From contig NZ_QCYJ01000115.1 in the NCBI RefSeq assembly GCF_003123685.1, forward strand, positions 186,001 to 250,000: a stretch of DNA of 64,000 nucleotides, given 5' to 3'. The position numbers and the translations under genes are program-made. The notes below the pieces were generated by a model. That model searched no databases, had not been told where the DNA came from, and worked only from the letters and a program-made list of their open reading frames with translations. Of the stretch, positions 9,179 through 18,017 are shown in pieces. The stretch's first letter is position 1. Each line of letters starts with the position of its first letter. This DNA is from Nocardia aurea (lineage in GTDB: Bacteria > Actinomycetota > Actinomycetes > Mycobacteriales > Mycobacteriaceae).

Positions 9179-10407
9179 CCATCGCGATCCCCCGCGAAAC
9201 CGAACCGACGGCCGACGACCTCGACGTCGTACGCGCCACGCTGCCACTGGTCGCCGCGCATATCGACGAGATCACCGCGGTCTTCTACCGCACGCTCTTC
9301 GACAACCATCCGGAATTGATCCGCGAGTTGTTCAACAGGGGCAACCAGGCCGAAGGCACCCAGCCCCGCGCGCTGGCCGCCTCGATCGCGCAGTTCGCGA
9401 CCCACCTGGTCGATCCTCGGGCGCCGCGTCCGTCCGGGATGCTCGGGCGGATCGCGCACAAGCACGCGTCCCTCGGCATCACCGCGGACCAGTACGCCGT
9501 CGTCCACGACAATCTGTTCGCCGCCATCGTCGCCGTGCTCGGCGCCGAGGTGGTGACCGAGCGGGTCGCCGCCGCCTGGGACGCCGTGTACTGGTCGATG
9601 GCGCACACGCTGATCGCCCTGGAGCGGGATCTCTACGCGCGATCCGGCGTCGAACCGGGTGCGGTCTTTCGCGAGGTGACGGTCGTCTCGCGTGCCGACG
9701 ACGTCCCGGGCGTCGTGGTATTCGCCGTCGAGACCATCGACGGCTCCGCACTGCCGGAATTCCTTCCTGGACAATACATATCGGTCGCGGTCCGGCTCCC
9801 CGACGGTGCCCGCCAACTACGCCAGTACAGCCTGGTCGGCGCGCCGGGCGACGGTCGTTTCGCTTTCGCGGTGAAACGGGTCGCCGCCTCGGCCGATCGC
9901 CCGGCGGGTGAGGTCTCGTCGTGGTTGCACGACAGTGTCGAGGTGGGCGCCACCCTGGAGATCAGCCTGCCCTTCGGCGACCTGACCGTCGATCCCGACG
10001 CGACGACACCGCTGGTCCTGGTATCCGCCGGTATCGGCATCACCCCGATGATCGGCATCCTCGAACACCTCGCCGCGCGCACGCCGCGACGGCGGGTGCT
10101 CGTCGTCCACGCGGACCGCGACCCGCGAACCCATCCGCTCGGTGCGCGGCTGCGCGAACTCTGCGCGCTGATCCCGGACGCGACCCTCGACCTCCGGTAC
10201 CGCGACGATCACGGCGCCGCACCGCTGGACCTGTCGGCACTGGACCTGCCCGCCGATGCCGATATCTACCTCTGCGGCACACCGGAATTCCTCGCGACCC
10301 TGCGCGAGCAGTTGCGCGCCGTCGCGATCCCCGAACACCGGGTGCACACCGAACAGTTCACCCCGACCGATCTGCGCGCGAGCGCCTGCCCGGCCTCGGT
10401 CGGGTGA
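9175..10407 (+). CDS. hmp: Flavohemoprotein, nitric oxide dioxygenase
   Basis: Converts NO and O2 to nitrate using NAD(P)H, a cytoplasmic NO defence. The globin domain (about 1-150) has the distal B10 tyrosine in VFYRTLF (Tyr38) and the proximal histidine in HKHASLGI (His97). The reductase part has the FAD motif RQYS (216-219), the NAD motif AGIGITPMIGI (285-295) and a C-terminal EHRVHTEQF. At 410 residues the protein is full length. It overlaps nsrR by four bases, so regulation by NsrR is likely. Confidence 0.96.
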   Translation: MTIAIPRETEPTADDLDVVRATLPLVAAHIDEITAVFYRTLFDNHPELIRELFNRGNQAEGTQPRALAASIAQFATHLVDPRAPRPSGMLGRIAHKHASLGITADQYAVVHDNLFAAIVAVLGAEVVTERVAAAWDAVYWSMAHTLIALERDLYARSGVEPGAVFREVTVVSRADDVPGVVVFAVETIDGSALPEFLPGQYISVAVRLPDGARQLRQYSLVGAPGDGRFAFAVKRVAASADRPAGEVSSWLHDSVEVGATLEISLPFGDLTVDPDATTPLVLVSAGIGITPMIGILEHLAARTPRRRVLVVHADRDPRTHPLGARLRELCALIPDATLDLRYRDDHGAAPLDLSALDLPADADIYLCGTPEFLATLREQLRAVAIPEHRVHTEQFTPTDLRASACPASVG

Positions 10408-10473
10408 TCGAGCGCACACGCGTGAACGGCCCGCCCCGACACCGCTTCCAGTCCCAGTGGCACGATAGGAATC

Positions 10474-11169
10474 ATGGCGCGACTCGATTACCAGGCACTC
10501 AACTCCACCATCCGATACCTGATGTTCTCGGTGTTCCGAGTCAACCCCGGTGTGCTCGGCGAGGATCGGGCCAAAGCCGTCGCGGACGCGCGGGCGTTCT
10601 TCGACGGCCTCGCCGACGGTGACGTGGTCGTCCGCGGTGTCTACGACGTCGCGGGCATGCGCGCCGACGCCGATTTCATGATCTGGACCCATGCCGAGCG
10701 CGTGGAGGATCTGCAGGCCGCCTACGCCGATTTCCGTCGCACGACAGAACTCGGCCGCGCCAGCACCCCCGTCTGGAGCAATGTGGCGCTGCACCGGCCC
10801 GCCGAATTCAACAAGAGCCACGTCCCGGCCTTCCTCGCCGGTGAGGAGGCGGGCAACTACATCTGCGTGTACCCGTTCGTGCGGTCCTACGAGTGGTACC
10901 TGCTGCCTGACGAGCAGCGGCGCAAGATGCTCGCCGATCACGGGAAAGCGGCACGGGGTTACCCGGACGTGCGCGCCAATACGGTGAGTTCGTTCGCCCT
11001 CGGCGACTACGAATGGATCCTCGCCTTCGAAGCGCCGGAACTGCATCGGATCGTCGACCTCATGCGCGATCTGCGCGCCACCGAGGCCCGCTTGCACGTG
11101 CGGGAGGAGATCCCCTTCTACACCGGTCCCCGGGTGGAACTGGACAAGCTCATCGCCGCACTGCCCTGA
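10474..11169 (+). CDS. hemQ: Coproheme decarboxylase (HemQ/ChdC)
   Basis: Carries out the last heme-synthesis step of the coproporphyrin route, decarboxylating coproheme to heme b with H2O2. The 231-residue protein belongs to the chlorite-dismutase structural family. Residues that line up with those described for actinobacterial enzymes are the distal His116 (KSHVPAF), the radical tyrosine Tyr133 ([12 protein letters not shown]) and the proximal His156 ([12 protein letters not shown]). Their mutual spacing (17 and 23) fits the family. It shares orientation with hemE and hemY but lies downstream of hmp, 66 bases after its stop. A strong hairpin follows the gene. Confidence 0.95.
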   Translation: MARLDYQALNSTIRYLMFSVFRVNPGVLGEDRAKAVADARAFFDGLADGDVVVRGVYDVAGMRADADFMIWTHAERVEDLQAAYADFRRTTELGRASTPVWSNVALHRPAEFNKSHVPAFLAGEEAGNYICVYPFVRSYEWYLLPDEQRRKMLADHGKAARGYPDVRANTVSSFALGDYEWILAFEAPELHRIVDLMRDLRATEARLHVREEIPFYTGPRVELDKLIAALP

Positions 11170-11182
11170 TCGCGCCCGGTGA

Positions 11183-11212
11183 GCGCATGCCCCGGCAAAT
11201 CGGGGCATGCGC
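11183..11212. terminator. Bidirectional hairpin terminator between hemQ and msrB
   Basis: A perfect 12-bp inverted repeat (GCGCATGCCCCG / CGGGGCATGCGC) with a six-base loop lies between the convergent hemQ and msrB stops. It is followed by GGGTTTCC rather than a clean T run. The position and stability make it a likely terminator for hemQ and perhaps for the opposite strand. Confidence 0.75.
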
Positions 11213-11257
11213 GGGTTTCCGGTGACGAATACGCTGCGCTGAGCGCGCAGCCCGTTC

Positions 11258-11701
11258 TCACCGCGCTGCGGTGTCCGCGGGGTGCAGCCGCAGTGCGATC
11301 GAGTTGATGCAGTAGCGCTTGTCGGTGGGCGTGTTGTACCCCTCGCCCTCGAACACGTGGCCGAGGTGGCTGTGGCAGTCGGCGCACAGCACCTCGACCC
11401 GGTGCGTGCCGAGACTGTCGTCGGGGCGCAGGATCACCGCCTCCGATTTCGCCGGGTCGAAGAACGACGGCCACCCGCAATGCGAGTCGAATTTCTCGGT
11501 GCTGCGGAACAACTCGGCCCCGCAGGCGCGACATTCGTAGACGCCCTCGGTCGTGGTGTCGGTGTACTCACCGATGAAGGGACGTTCGGTCGCGGCCTGT
11601 CGCAGTACCGCGAACTCCTCGGGGTTCAGCTTGGCCTTCCACTCCTGTGGCGTCAGCTGGATTCTTGGGGCGGGCAGTGACGTATCGGCGTCGGCACTCA
11701 T
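11258..11701 (-). CDS. msrB: Peptide-methionine (R)-S-oxide reductase
   Basis: Reduces the R epimer of methionine sulfoxide in proteins. The 147-residue frame has the two zinc-binding CxxC pairs (ECRACG and CADCHSHLGH), the HCGWPSFF signature and the catalytic cysteine in RYCINS. The gene is downstream of aftC's neighbour on the opposite strand to hemQ. Its start (11701) overlaps the end of the aftC frame by four bases, but both genes read leftward with aftC upstream, so msrB is translated from the end of the aftC message. Confidence 0.96.
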   Translation of the reverse strand: MSADADTSLPAPRIQLTPQEWKAKLNPEEFAVLRQAATERPFIGEYTDTTTEGVYECRACGAELFRSTEKFDSHCGWPSFFDPAKSEAVILRPDDSLGTHRVEVLCADCHSHLGHVFEGEGYNTPTDKRYCINSIALRLHPADTAAR

Positions 11702-13068
11702 GGCTCCACGCTAATACGTTTCTCCGAGGAGGGTGCCGTCCCGTTGCGCGGCCTCGGTGTATCCGCCACGGCCGGTCCCGGCGCGGATTCGGGGGTGACC
11801 GCGGTCGCGGCGGACTCCCGATCGAGGGAATCCGGCGCGTCGCGCATCCACGCCGGATCGATGATCCCGGTGGACAGGCGTCCCTCCCGGCGTGCGGCGA
11901 GATAGCGGTCGCCGAGTACGCAGAAGATCACCAGCAGCAGTAGCGTCCAGCCGAAGGTGATGCGCAGGTACTCCAGGTTGCGACCGATGCCCTGCCAGCG
12001 ATCCGAGAGCCACTTGTCGTAGGACATGAATCCGAAGACCGCGAGCCAGGCGGGCCAGTTGCGCACCAGCGAATTGCGCAGCACCACCGTCATCAGCAGC
12101 GGGAACAGCATCATCGAGTAGTACATCTGGCCCAGTCCGGGCAGCAGGAACCACGCGGTCAGCAGCACGCCCGACGAGGTCGCGACGAAGAACACCTCGT
12201 CGTGGCGGTAGTAGCGGTACAGCAGCCACAGCGAGATTCCGACCAGCACCGCCATGGTCAGACGGATACTCCAGGTCAGCCAGTCGGGCAGCCCGTAGTA
12301 GGCGGCGTTGCCCGCGATGGCGCTGTTGAAGTAGTCCCTGGTCTCCAGGAGGTAGGGCAGGGTGCGGGTGAAGAAATGATCGGTGTCCTTGATCAGCGGC
12401 CACGCGATCGCCGTCGTCACCACGGGCACGCCGATCGCGCCGATGAAGACTTTCCACTGACCCCTCGCGGCCGCGATCAAGATCAACGGAGCGAGTGTGG
12501 GTTTCACCGTGATACTCAGTCCGAGCACCACGCCCGCCCACAGATCACGGCGTTTGAGCAGCAGGTGGATGAACAGCAGTTCGGCCAGCAGGATGCAGCC
12601 GTTGACATTCGCGAAGACCAGCGTGTTGGTGACGGTTTCCGACATGAACATCGCCAGCAGCAGCGCAGGGGCGGCCACCGAATTCACGGTGTACTTGAAC
12701 AGCCGCAACAGCAGATACCAGGCGAGCAGGATCGCCAGCACGTTGAGCAGGATGAAGCACCACCGCGACTTCTCCGGATCGATGATCGCGATCGGTGCGA
12801 TCAGCAGCGTTCCGCCCGGTGGGTACAGGTAGTGCGGATCGACAGAGTCGAAATTCGCCGTGTACACCGGGAGGCCGTTGAGGAAGGCCTTCGACGCGTT
12901 GTACACGGGTGCGTAGTCATCGGTGACGAATCCGTTGACAGCCTTGATGAAGACCCGGTTCAGCACGGTCATGACCGCGATCGGCCACAATGCGAACTTG
13001 ATCACCTCGGCGGTGGTACGAGCGGTGCGCGGCTCGATCTGTCGAAGTAACACTGGGGCACGGTACAC
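11698..13068 (-). CDS. aftC: Polytopic GT87/DUF2029 arabinofuranosyltransferase (AftC-like)
   Basis: Predicted membrane glycosyltransferase using decaprenylphosphoryl-arabinose to add alpha-1,3 branches in arabinogalactan or lipoarabinomannan. The 456-residue protein has about ten hydrophobic segments, with an early extracellular DDYAPVYNASKAFLNGLPVY loop (the DD motif expected for GT-C enzymes), then YLYPPGGTLLIAP and VFANVNGCILLAE. The charged C terminus is cytoplasmic. Identification rests on family recognition plus synteny with Rv2673, which lies beside msrB in M. tuberculosis. An alternative GTG start exists at 13053. The gene couples to msrB through an ATGA overlap. Confidence 0.8.
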   Translation of the reverse strand: MYRAPVLLRQIEPRTARTTAEVIKFALWPIAVMTVLNRVFIKAVNGFVTDDYAPVYNASKAFLNGLPVYTANFDSVDPHYLYPPGGTLLIAPIAIIDPEKSRWCFILLNVLAILLAWYLLLRLFKYTVNSVAAPALLLAMFMSETVTNTLVFANVNGCILLAELLFIHLLLKRRDLWAGVVLGLSITVKPTLAPLILIAAARGQWKVFIGAIGVPVVTTAIAWPLIKDTDHFFTRTLPYLLETRDYFNSAIAGNAAYYGLPDWLTWSIRLTMAVLVGISLWLLYRYYRHDEVFFVATSSGVLLTAWFLLPGLGQMYYSMMLFPLLMTVVLRNSLVRNWPAWLAVFGFMSYDKWLSDRWQGIGRNLEYLRITFGWTLLLLVIFCVLGDRYLAARREGRLSTGIIDPAWMRDAPDSLDRESAATAVTPESAPGPAVADTPRPRNGTAPSSEKRISVEP

Positions 13069-13128
13069 CGGAACCGTGGCGGATAGGTTGCCGGGACCGC
13101 TTCGAGCGTGCGAAACGGGGTGATCGGG

Positions 13129-14694
13129 TCAGGCCGGACACGCCGTCGCGTCGGCGGGCAGCTTCGCGGTTTTCAGATAGTCGAGCAGTGCGCGCTGGGC
13201 GCAGCCGGAATGGGTGAAGACCGGGTGGCCCCAGCCCTGCCAGGTCACGGTCGCGTGCTGAGCGCCCGCCGCGCCCAACGCGCCGGTCACCGACGCGGTG
13301 CCGCCGTTGCCGACCACCGGATCGGCGATACCCACCATGACCAGCACGGGGATATTCAGTTTCGTCGGCAGCGGCGGTGCGCCGGAGACCGGCCACGCCG
13401 AGCAGTCCATGAGCGCGACGGCGGCCGCCGCGCCGAAGACCGGATACTTCTGTCCCCAGGTGGTCCGCAGTTCCGTGGCCTTGGACGGGGTCGGGGGTTG
13501 CTGGGTGTCGGTGCACCGGTTGACGAATTGGCCGTCGCTGGCCGTGGCGGCCGATTCCCGCAGCATCAGCGTCGACAACGCGGCGCGGTCGCCGCGCCCG
13601 GCCGCCGAGAGCGCGTCGGCCAGTTCGGTGACCCGGCTCGCCTGATCGGCCCTCGGTGCGCCGAGGAATCCGGTGATCGTGGTGAGGAGGGCGTTCGCCG
13701 AGATGTCGCCGAGCCCGCCGTTACCCGCTCGCGCGACCAGATCGGCGACGGCGGCGCGCGGATCCGCGCCCAGCGAACAGCCGAGCCCGGTGCACCGCTG
13801 CGCGAAACCGCTCAGGGCCGCCTCGGCGCCCTGGAGTCGCTGCTCTTCCTTGGTGACGGCGTCGGTGCCGACGGGTTCGGGGGAGTCGAGGACCAGTTTG
13901 GCGAGGTGGTCACCGAATTTGCGGGCATAGCTGAGCGCGACCTTCGCCCCGTTCCCGGAGCCGAGCAGGTCGATGCGCTCCACCTGCCACTGTTTGCGCA
14001 ACTGTTCGATGTCGTCGGCGGCGTGGGTCGCGTCGAAGGTGCCCTCGTAGGGCTGTAGGAAGTCCCGGCACGCGATGGTGCCGTCCTGGCTGAACTCCGA
14101 CACCGCCCCCACCTGATCGGCCGCTCCGGGACCGAACTGGCCGTTGTCGGCCAGCCCGCGCCGGATTTCGGCGGGCAGGCAGTCGATCGGCTGCGAGCTG
14201 CCGAGGCCGCGTCGGTCCACCGCGACGATCGCGCGGTCGCTCAACAGCGCCGGGCCGCCCACCGCGAGACCCGCCAGCGTCGCGGTGGAGGAGCGGTCGG
14301 TGCCCGAGGTCAGCACCAGCGGCGGTACGTCGGTCGGCGTCTGCGCCAGCCGCGCGCGCATCGCGCCGGTGCGGAAACTGCCGAGGACACTGCCCGAGGC
14401 GTCGATCGGGGTCGAGTATTCGGCGCAATCGAGGACCAGACCCGAGGGCGCGGGACCGAGTCCGAGCAGATTCAGGGTGGGCGCGGTGCAGTCGCGCCAG
14501 CTCAGATCGGTTTTGGGGACCTCGGCCACCGGCGGCGGCGCGGCGGCGGCGGACGTCGTCGGGTTACTCGCGACCCCGGGGCGCTCGACCGCGACGTCGG
14601 GACGGTCGGAGGGGCCAGCACCGCAACCGGCGATCATGATCGAGAGTGCCGTCGACAATGCCGATGCCATGACGGCGGCTCGAGTCCAGCGCAT
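13129..14694 (-). CDS. Lipoprotein of the tripeptidyl-aminopeptidase-like alpha/beta-hydrolase family, nucleophile serine absent
   Basis: Predicted exported lipoprotein of 521 residues, with a signal peptide ending in the lipobox IAGC (Cys24). The fold markers are LVLTSGTDRSS, VDRRGLGSSQPIDC (160-172) and a C-terminal TAP-like part (VMVGIADPVVGNGG, WQGWGHPVF). At the nucleophile elbow the sequence is LLGSGNGAKV (244-252), so the position expected to be Ser in G-x-S-x-G is Gly247. The protein may therefore be non-hydrolytic or use another residue. Position next to aftC matches Rv2672. Substrate unknown. Confidence 0.75.
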   Translation of the reverse strand: MRWTRAAVMASALSTALSIMIAGCGAGPSDRPDVAVERPGVASNPTTSAAAAPPPVAEVPKTDLSWRDCTAPTLNLLGLGPAPSGLVLDCAEYSTPIDASGSVLGSFRTGAMRARLAQTPTDVPPLVLTSGTDRSSTATLAGLAVGGPALLSDRAIVAVDRRGLGSSQPIDCLPAEIRRGLADNGQFGPGAADQVGAVSEFSQDGTIACRDFLQPYEGTFDATHAADDIEQLRKQWQVERIDLLGSGNGAKVALSYARKFGDHLAKLVLDSPEPVGTDAVTKEEQRLQGAEAALSGFAQRCTGLGCSLGADPRAAVADLVARAGNGGLGDISANALLTTITGFLGAPRADQASRVTELADALSAAGRGDRAALSTLMLRESAATASDGQFVNRCTDTQQPPTPSKATELRTTWGQKYPVFGAAAAVALMDCSAWPVSGAPPLPTKLNIPVLVMVGIADPVVGNGGTASVTGALGAAGAQHATVTWQGWGHPVFTHSGCAQRALLDYLKTAKLPADATACPA

Positions 14695-14774
14695 GCGCTA
14701 CAGCCTGCCAGGTTCGGCCCGCTGTTTCACACAGCGGTCGCCGATGTGCCGCCCGGAGACCGCCCGCACGGTCG

Positions 14775-15536
14775 TCAGCGCCTGGCCCAGCGGGTCAGAA
14801 TGGTGCCGTCGTCGTCGACCAGTGTGTGCCGCAGCTCCATGGGGCGTCGGAACTCGTGCGCGGACAGTGAGATTCGCCGAGCCGCGCCGCCGACCAACAG
14901 GGGAGCGGTGGTGTGGCACAACTCGTCGACCGCGTCGGCCTCCAGCAATTCGCCGAACAGATGCGGACCGCCCTCGCACAGCACCCGGAACAGGCCCCGT
15001 TCGGCCAGCGCGGCGAGCAGAGCCCGGGGCGTCACCGCGACACCGCCCGCTTCCACCACGTCCGCGCCCGCGTCCACCAGTCGCTGTTTACTCTCGGCGG
15101 GCGCGGTGGCGGTCGTGATGATCAGCGGTGCGACGGTGGTATCGGTGAACAGGCGGCATCGCGGATCGAGGGACGCGCTCGCGGTGACGACGGCGATCGG
15201 CGGTGGCGTGCCGTCGCCGTGACCGCCGAGACCCTTCGCGTGCAGTGCGCGCCTGCGATCGGCATCGGTCTTGGCGCCGCCGTAGTTCTCCGCCCGCGCC
15301 GTGCCCGCGCCGACCAGGACCACGTCGGCGAGATCGCGCAACAACATGAAGACGGTCTTGTCGGCAGGCGTGCCCAGCCCCGCGGACAGGTCGCCGCTGG
15401 TAGCGGCCCCGTCGATGCTGGAGACGAAATTCGCTCGGACCCAGGGGGCGTCGAGTGCGGACGGGTAGGCGTACAGCTCCGCCAGATCGTCGGCGTTCGA
15501 GGCTGTGAGCTGGGTCGCATTGTGGATACGCTGCAT
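14775..15536 (-). CDS. RibD C-terminal-type pyrimidine/dihydrofolate reductase-like protein
   Basis: A 253-residue stand-alone member of the RibD C-terminal (DHFR-like) fold. Motifs are VRANFVSSIDGAATSG (substrate/NADPH loop), FMLLRDLADVVLVGAGTARAENYGG, and FRVLCEGGPHLFGELLEADAVDELC. It has no N-terminal deaminase domain, so it is not a full bifunctional RibD. By synteny it corresponds to Rv2671, which I recall has weak dihydrofolate-reductase-like activity and has been linked to antifolate resistance. It is divergent from the ZapE gene with only about 35 bases between the starts. Confidence 0.85.
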   Translation of the reverse strand: MQRIHNATQLTASNADDLAELYAYPSALDAPWVRANFVSSIDGAATSGDLSAGLGTPADKTVFMLLRDLADVVLVGAGTARAENYGGAKTDADRRRALHAKGLGGHGDGTPPPIAVVTASASLDPRCRLFTDTTVAPLIITTATAPAESKQRLVDAGADVVEAGGVAVTPRALLAALAERGLFRVLCEGGPHLFGELLEADAVDELCHTTAPLLVGGAARRISLSAHEFRRPMELRHTLVDDDGTILTRWARR

Positions 15537-15571
15537 GAAACAACATCACACCACGTCACTAGGCTTCGTCC

Positions 15572-16591
15572 ATGCAAGAACGTCTCGTCGATCGCCACCC
15601 CGAGGTTCCGGCGGATCAACTCGTCGCTCAGATGGTGCCGCCTCCCATGTTCGACGAGGTCAGTTTCGCCTCCTACATTCCGGATCCGGGCGAACCGAGC
15701 CAGGCCGCGGCCGTGGGCAGAGCCGAGGAGTTCGCCAAGCAGGTCGCCAAGATCCATCACGCGGCGAACAAGAAGAACCTCTTCGGCAAGAAGAAGCAGA
15801 TCGACGGCGCGGGGCTGTACCTGGACGGCGGCTTCGGCGTCGGCAAGACCCACCTGCTCGCCTCGATCTTCCACAGCGCACCCGCGCCCAAATCCTTCGG
15901 CACCTTCGGCGAACTCACCAACCTGGTCGGCGCGCTCGGCTTCAACAACGCCGTCGATCGACTGGCCGCCAACAGCGTGCTGTGCATCGACGAATTCGAA
16001 CTCGACGATCCGGGCGACACCATGCTGGTGTCGCGGCTGCTGACCGAACTGTCCGCGCGCGGGGTCTCGATCGCGGCCACCTCCAACACCCTGCCCGGCC
16101 AGCTGGGCGAAGGCCGTTTCGCCGCACAGGACTTCATGCGCGAGATCAAGAAACTCGGCGCGATCTTCGCCGCCGTGCGCGTCGACGGCCCCGACTACCG
16201 CCACCGCGATCTGCCGCCCGCCCCCGAGCCGACCTCGCCCGAACTGCTGGCCGAACGGGCCTCGGCCACACCGGGGTCCACCCTCGACGATTTCGACGCC
16301 CTGCTGAAACATCTGAGCACCCTGCACCCGTCGAAGTTCGGCGCGCTGATCTCCGGGGTGTCGGCGGTGTACATCGACGGGGTGCATCCGGTCGCCGATC
16401 AGGCCGTCGCGTTGCGCATCGTCGTGCTGGCGGACCGGCTCTACGACGCCAGCGTCCCGGTCACCGTGTCCGGCGCCAAACTGGATCAGATCTTCTCCCA
16501 GGAGATGCTCGACGGCGGATACCGCAAGAAGTACCTGCGCGCGATCTCGCGTCTGCTCGCGCTCTCGCGCTTCGAGGCCGCCACCGCGTGA
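15572..16591 (+). CDS. zapE: AFG1/ZapE-family P-loop ATPase
   Basis: Cytoplasmic AAA-like ATPase of 339 residues. Walker A is GGFGVGKTH (86-94) and Walker B is SVLCIDEFEL (135-144), followed by the family-typical ATSNTLPGQLGEGRFAAQDF, which includes sensor-like residues. In Escherichia coli ZapE acts on the division ring, and the mitochondrial relative AFG1 acts in protein quality control; which role applies here is unknown. Position matches Rv2670c. It has no membrane segment. Confidence 0.88.
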   Translation: MQERLVDRHPEVPADQLVAQMVPPPMFDEVSFASYIPDPGEPSQAAAVGRAEEFAKQVAKIHHAANKKNLFGKKKQIDGAGLYLDGGFGVGKTHLLASIFHSAPAPKSFGTFGELTNLVGALGFNNAVDRLAANSVLCIDEFELDDPGDTMLVSRLLTELSARGVSIAATSNTLPGQLGEGRFAAQDFMREIKKLGAIFAAVRVDGPDYRHRDLPPAPEPTSPELLAERASATPGSTLDDFDALLKHLSTLHPSKFGALISGVSAVYIDGVHPVADQAVALRIVVLADRLYDASVPVTVSGAKLDQIFSQEMLDGGYRKKYLRAISRLLALSRFEAATA

Positions 16592-16649
16592 CCTCGGGGC
16601 CGATGTCATGATCGGAAGTACCGGGGGACGACGAAGGGAGCCAACCACC

Positions 16650-17450
16650 GTGGCCGAACATCACCTCATCCGCGCGTCCGTCACCGCGGCCGCCGGACTT
16701 GCGCTCGTATTCGGCCCCGTGGTCGCCGTCGCCCCCGCCGCGACGGCCGCGCCTGCCTCCGACACGGCCTTCGATCGAGCGCTCGGCCTCACCGGCGTGC
16801 AGAACGCGCGTGACGCGGGCGGTTACCGCACCACCGACGGCAAATGGGTGCGCACCGGCCTGGTCTACCGCAGCGGCCAGCTGAACAACGCCACCCCCGC
16901 CGACCTCGCGGTGCTCTCCGACCGCGATCTGCGGGTCGTCGCCGATCTGCGCACCGGATTCGAGCGGGCCGCCGGACCGGATCGCGTGCCCGCCGGTGTC
17001 ACCGAACACTGGGACGACGTCATCGGCCAGGCCCCGCCGCAGACCTTGATCACCACCCTGACCGGTGGCGACGACCTGTACGGCGCCTTCATCACCGCGC
17101 CGGGCGCCAACGAGGCGTTCGCCTCGGTGCTGCGCGACATCATCGAGACCCGCGACGGTGCCGTGCTCTACCACTGCACCGCGGGCAAGGATCGCACCGG
17201 CTGGACCTCGGCGGTGCTGCTGACCATCCTCGGCGTCGACCGCGACACCGTGCGCCAGGACTACCTGCTGTCCAACCAGTACCGCGGCGCCGACGAATCC
17301 GATCCGCTCAACGGTGTGCAGCCCGCCTGGCTCGACGCCGCCTTCGAGCAGGCGAACCAGACCTACGGCAGTTTCGACAGCTACGTCCGTGACGGCCTGA
17401 AACTCACCGACGCCGACGTCGCCGCCCTGAAAGCCAAGATGTTGGCCTGA
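16650..17450 (+). CDS. Secreted tyrosine-specific protein phosphatase (MptpB-like DSP family)
   Basis: Predicted exported phosphatase. I start it at the GTG at 16650 because GAAGGGAG sits just upstream and a clean signal peptide follows (VTAAAGLALVFGPVVAVAPAATAA, cleavage near residue 34). The mature part has the family opening GVQNARDAGGYRTTDGK (49-65) and YRSGQLNNAT, and the P-loop HCTAGKDRTGW (175-185) with nucleophile Cys176 and Arg182. The HCxxGKDR form belongs to the lipid- and tyrosine-phosphatase group that includes MptpB. Total 266 residues. A hairpin overlaps the stop. Confidence 0.9.
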   Translation: MAEHHLIRASVTAAAGLALVFGPVVAVAPAATAAPASDTAFDRALGLTGVQNARDAGGYRTTDGKWVRTGLVYRSGQLNNATPADLAVLSDRDLRVVADLRTGFERAAGPDRVPAGVTEHWDDVIGQAPPQTLITTLTGGDDLYGAFITAPGANEAFASVLRDIIETRDGAVLYHCTAGKDRTGWTSAVLLTILGVDRDTVRQDYLLSNQYRGADESDPLNGVQPAWLDAAFEQANQTYGSFDSYVRDGLKLTDADVAALKAKMLA

Positions 17451-17465
17451 TCCGGAATCCGGATC
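17449..17465. terminator. Hairpin between convergent phosphatase and GNAT genes
   Basis: A seven-base perfect inverted repeat (GATCCGG / CCGGATC) with a three-base loop overlaps the phosphatase stop codon and precedes the convergent GNAT stop. No T run follows. It may act as a weak terminator in both directions. Confidence 0.45.
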
Positions 17466-17477
17466 GGGTCGCGGGCC

Positions 17478-18017
17478 TCAGAAGACCAGGCGCATCACGA
17501 AATCGTCGTGGAATTGATTGCCGACCGGGAAGGTCTTGGTCGCGATACGTTCGAATCCGTGCTTGGCGTAGAAACGCTGGGCACGGAGGTTCTCCTGGTT
17601 GACGCCCAGCCACACACCTTTCGCGCCGTCCTCGCGGGCCCGATCGAGGGCGGCCTCGATCAGAGCCGTGGCGACACCGCTGCCGTGGTGGCCGGGGAGC
17701 ACGTACAGCTTCGAGATCTCGACCGTCGGGCGCAGATCCACCGCCTTCGCGACATCGGGGTCGGCCGGATCGTCCGCGTGCAGCATCGCGTAGCCGACGA
17801 TGACACCGTCGGCGACGGCCTTGAGCACGGTCCGCGTCGGGTCGGTCAGGTATTCGCCGAAACGTTCACCCGACAGCACCTCGCCGAGGAAGATCTCGAT
17901 GTCGTCCGGTGTGGTTCCCGGTGGGCAGGCGAGCGGAAAAGTCGCGGCGGCAACGTCACTGAGGGCTTCGGCGTCCCACAGTCCGGCCCGGTCGACGGTG
18001 ACAGAGGTCTCGCTCAT
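17478..18017 (-). CDS. GNAT-family N-acetyltransferase
   Basis: A 179-residue acetyl-CoA-dependent acetyltransferase. The fold is seen in VGYAMLHADDP, the acetyl-CoA pyrophosphate loop EISKLYVLPGHHGSGVATALI (Q/R-x-x-G-x-G/A form: HGSGVA), and LGVNQENLRAQRFYAKHGFE. The substrate cannot be told from sequence. It is the downstream gene of a two-gene operon with the MFS transporter, overlapping it by ATGA. Position and size resemble Rv2669. Confidence 0.9.
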   Translation of the reverse strand: MSETSVTVDRAGLWDAEALSDVAAATFPLACPPGTTPDDIEIFLGEVLSGERFGEYLTDPTRTVLKAVADGVIVGYAMLHADDPADPDVAKAVDLRPTVEISKLYVLPGHHGSGVATALIEAALDRAREDGAKGVWLGVNQENLRAQRFYAKHGFERIATKTFPVGNQFHDDFVMRLVF

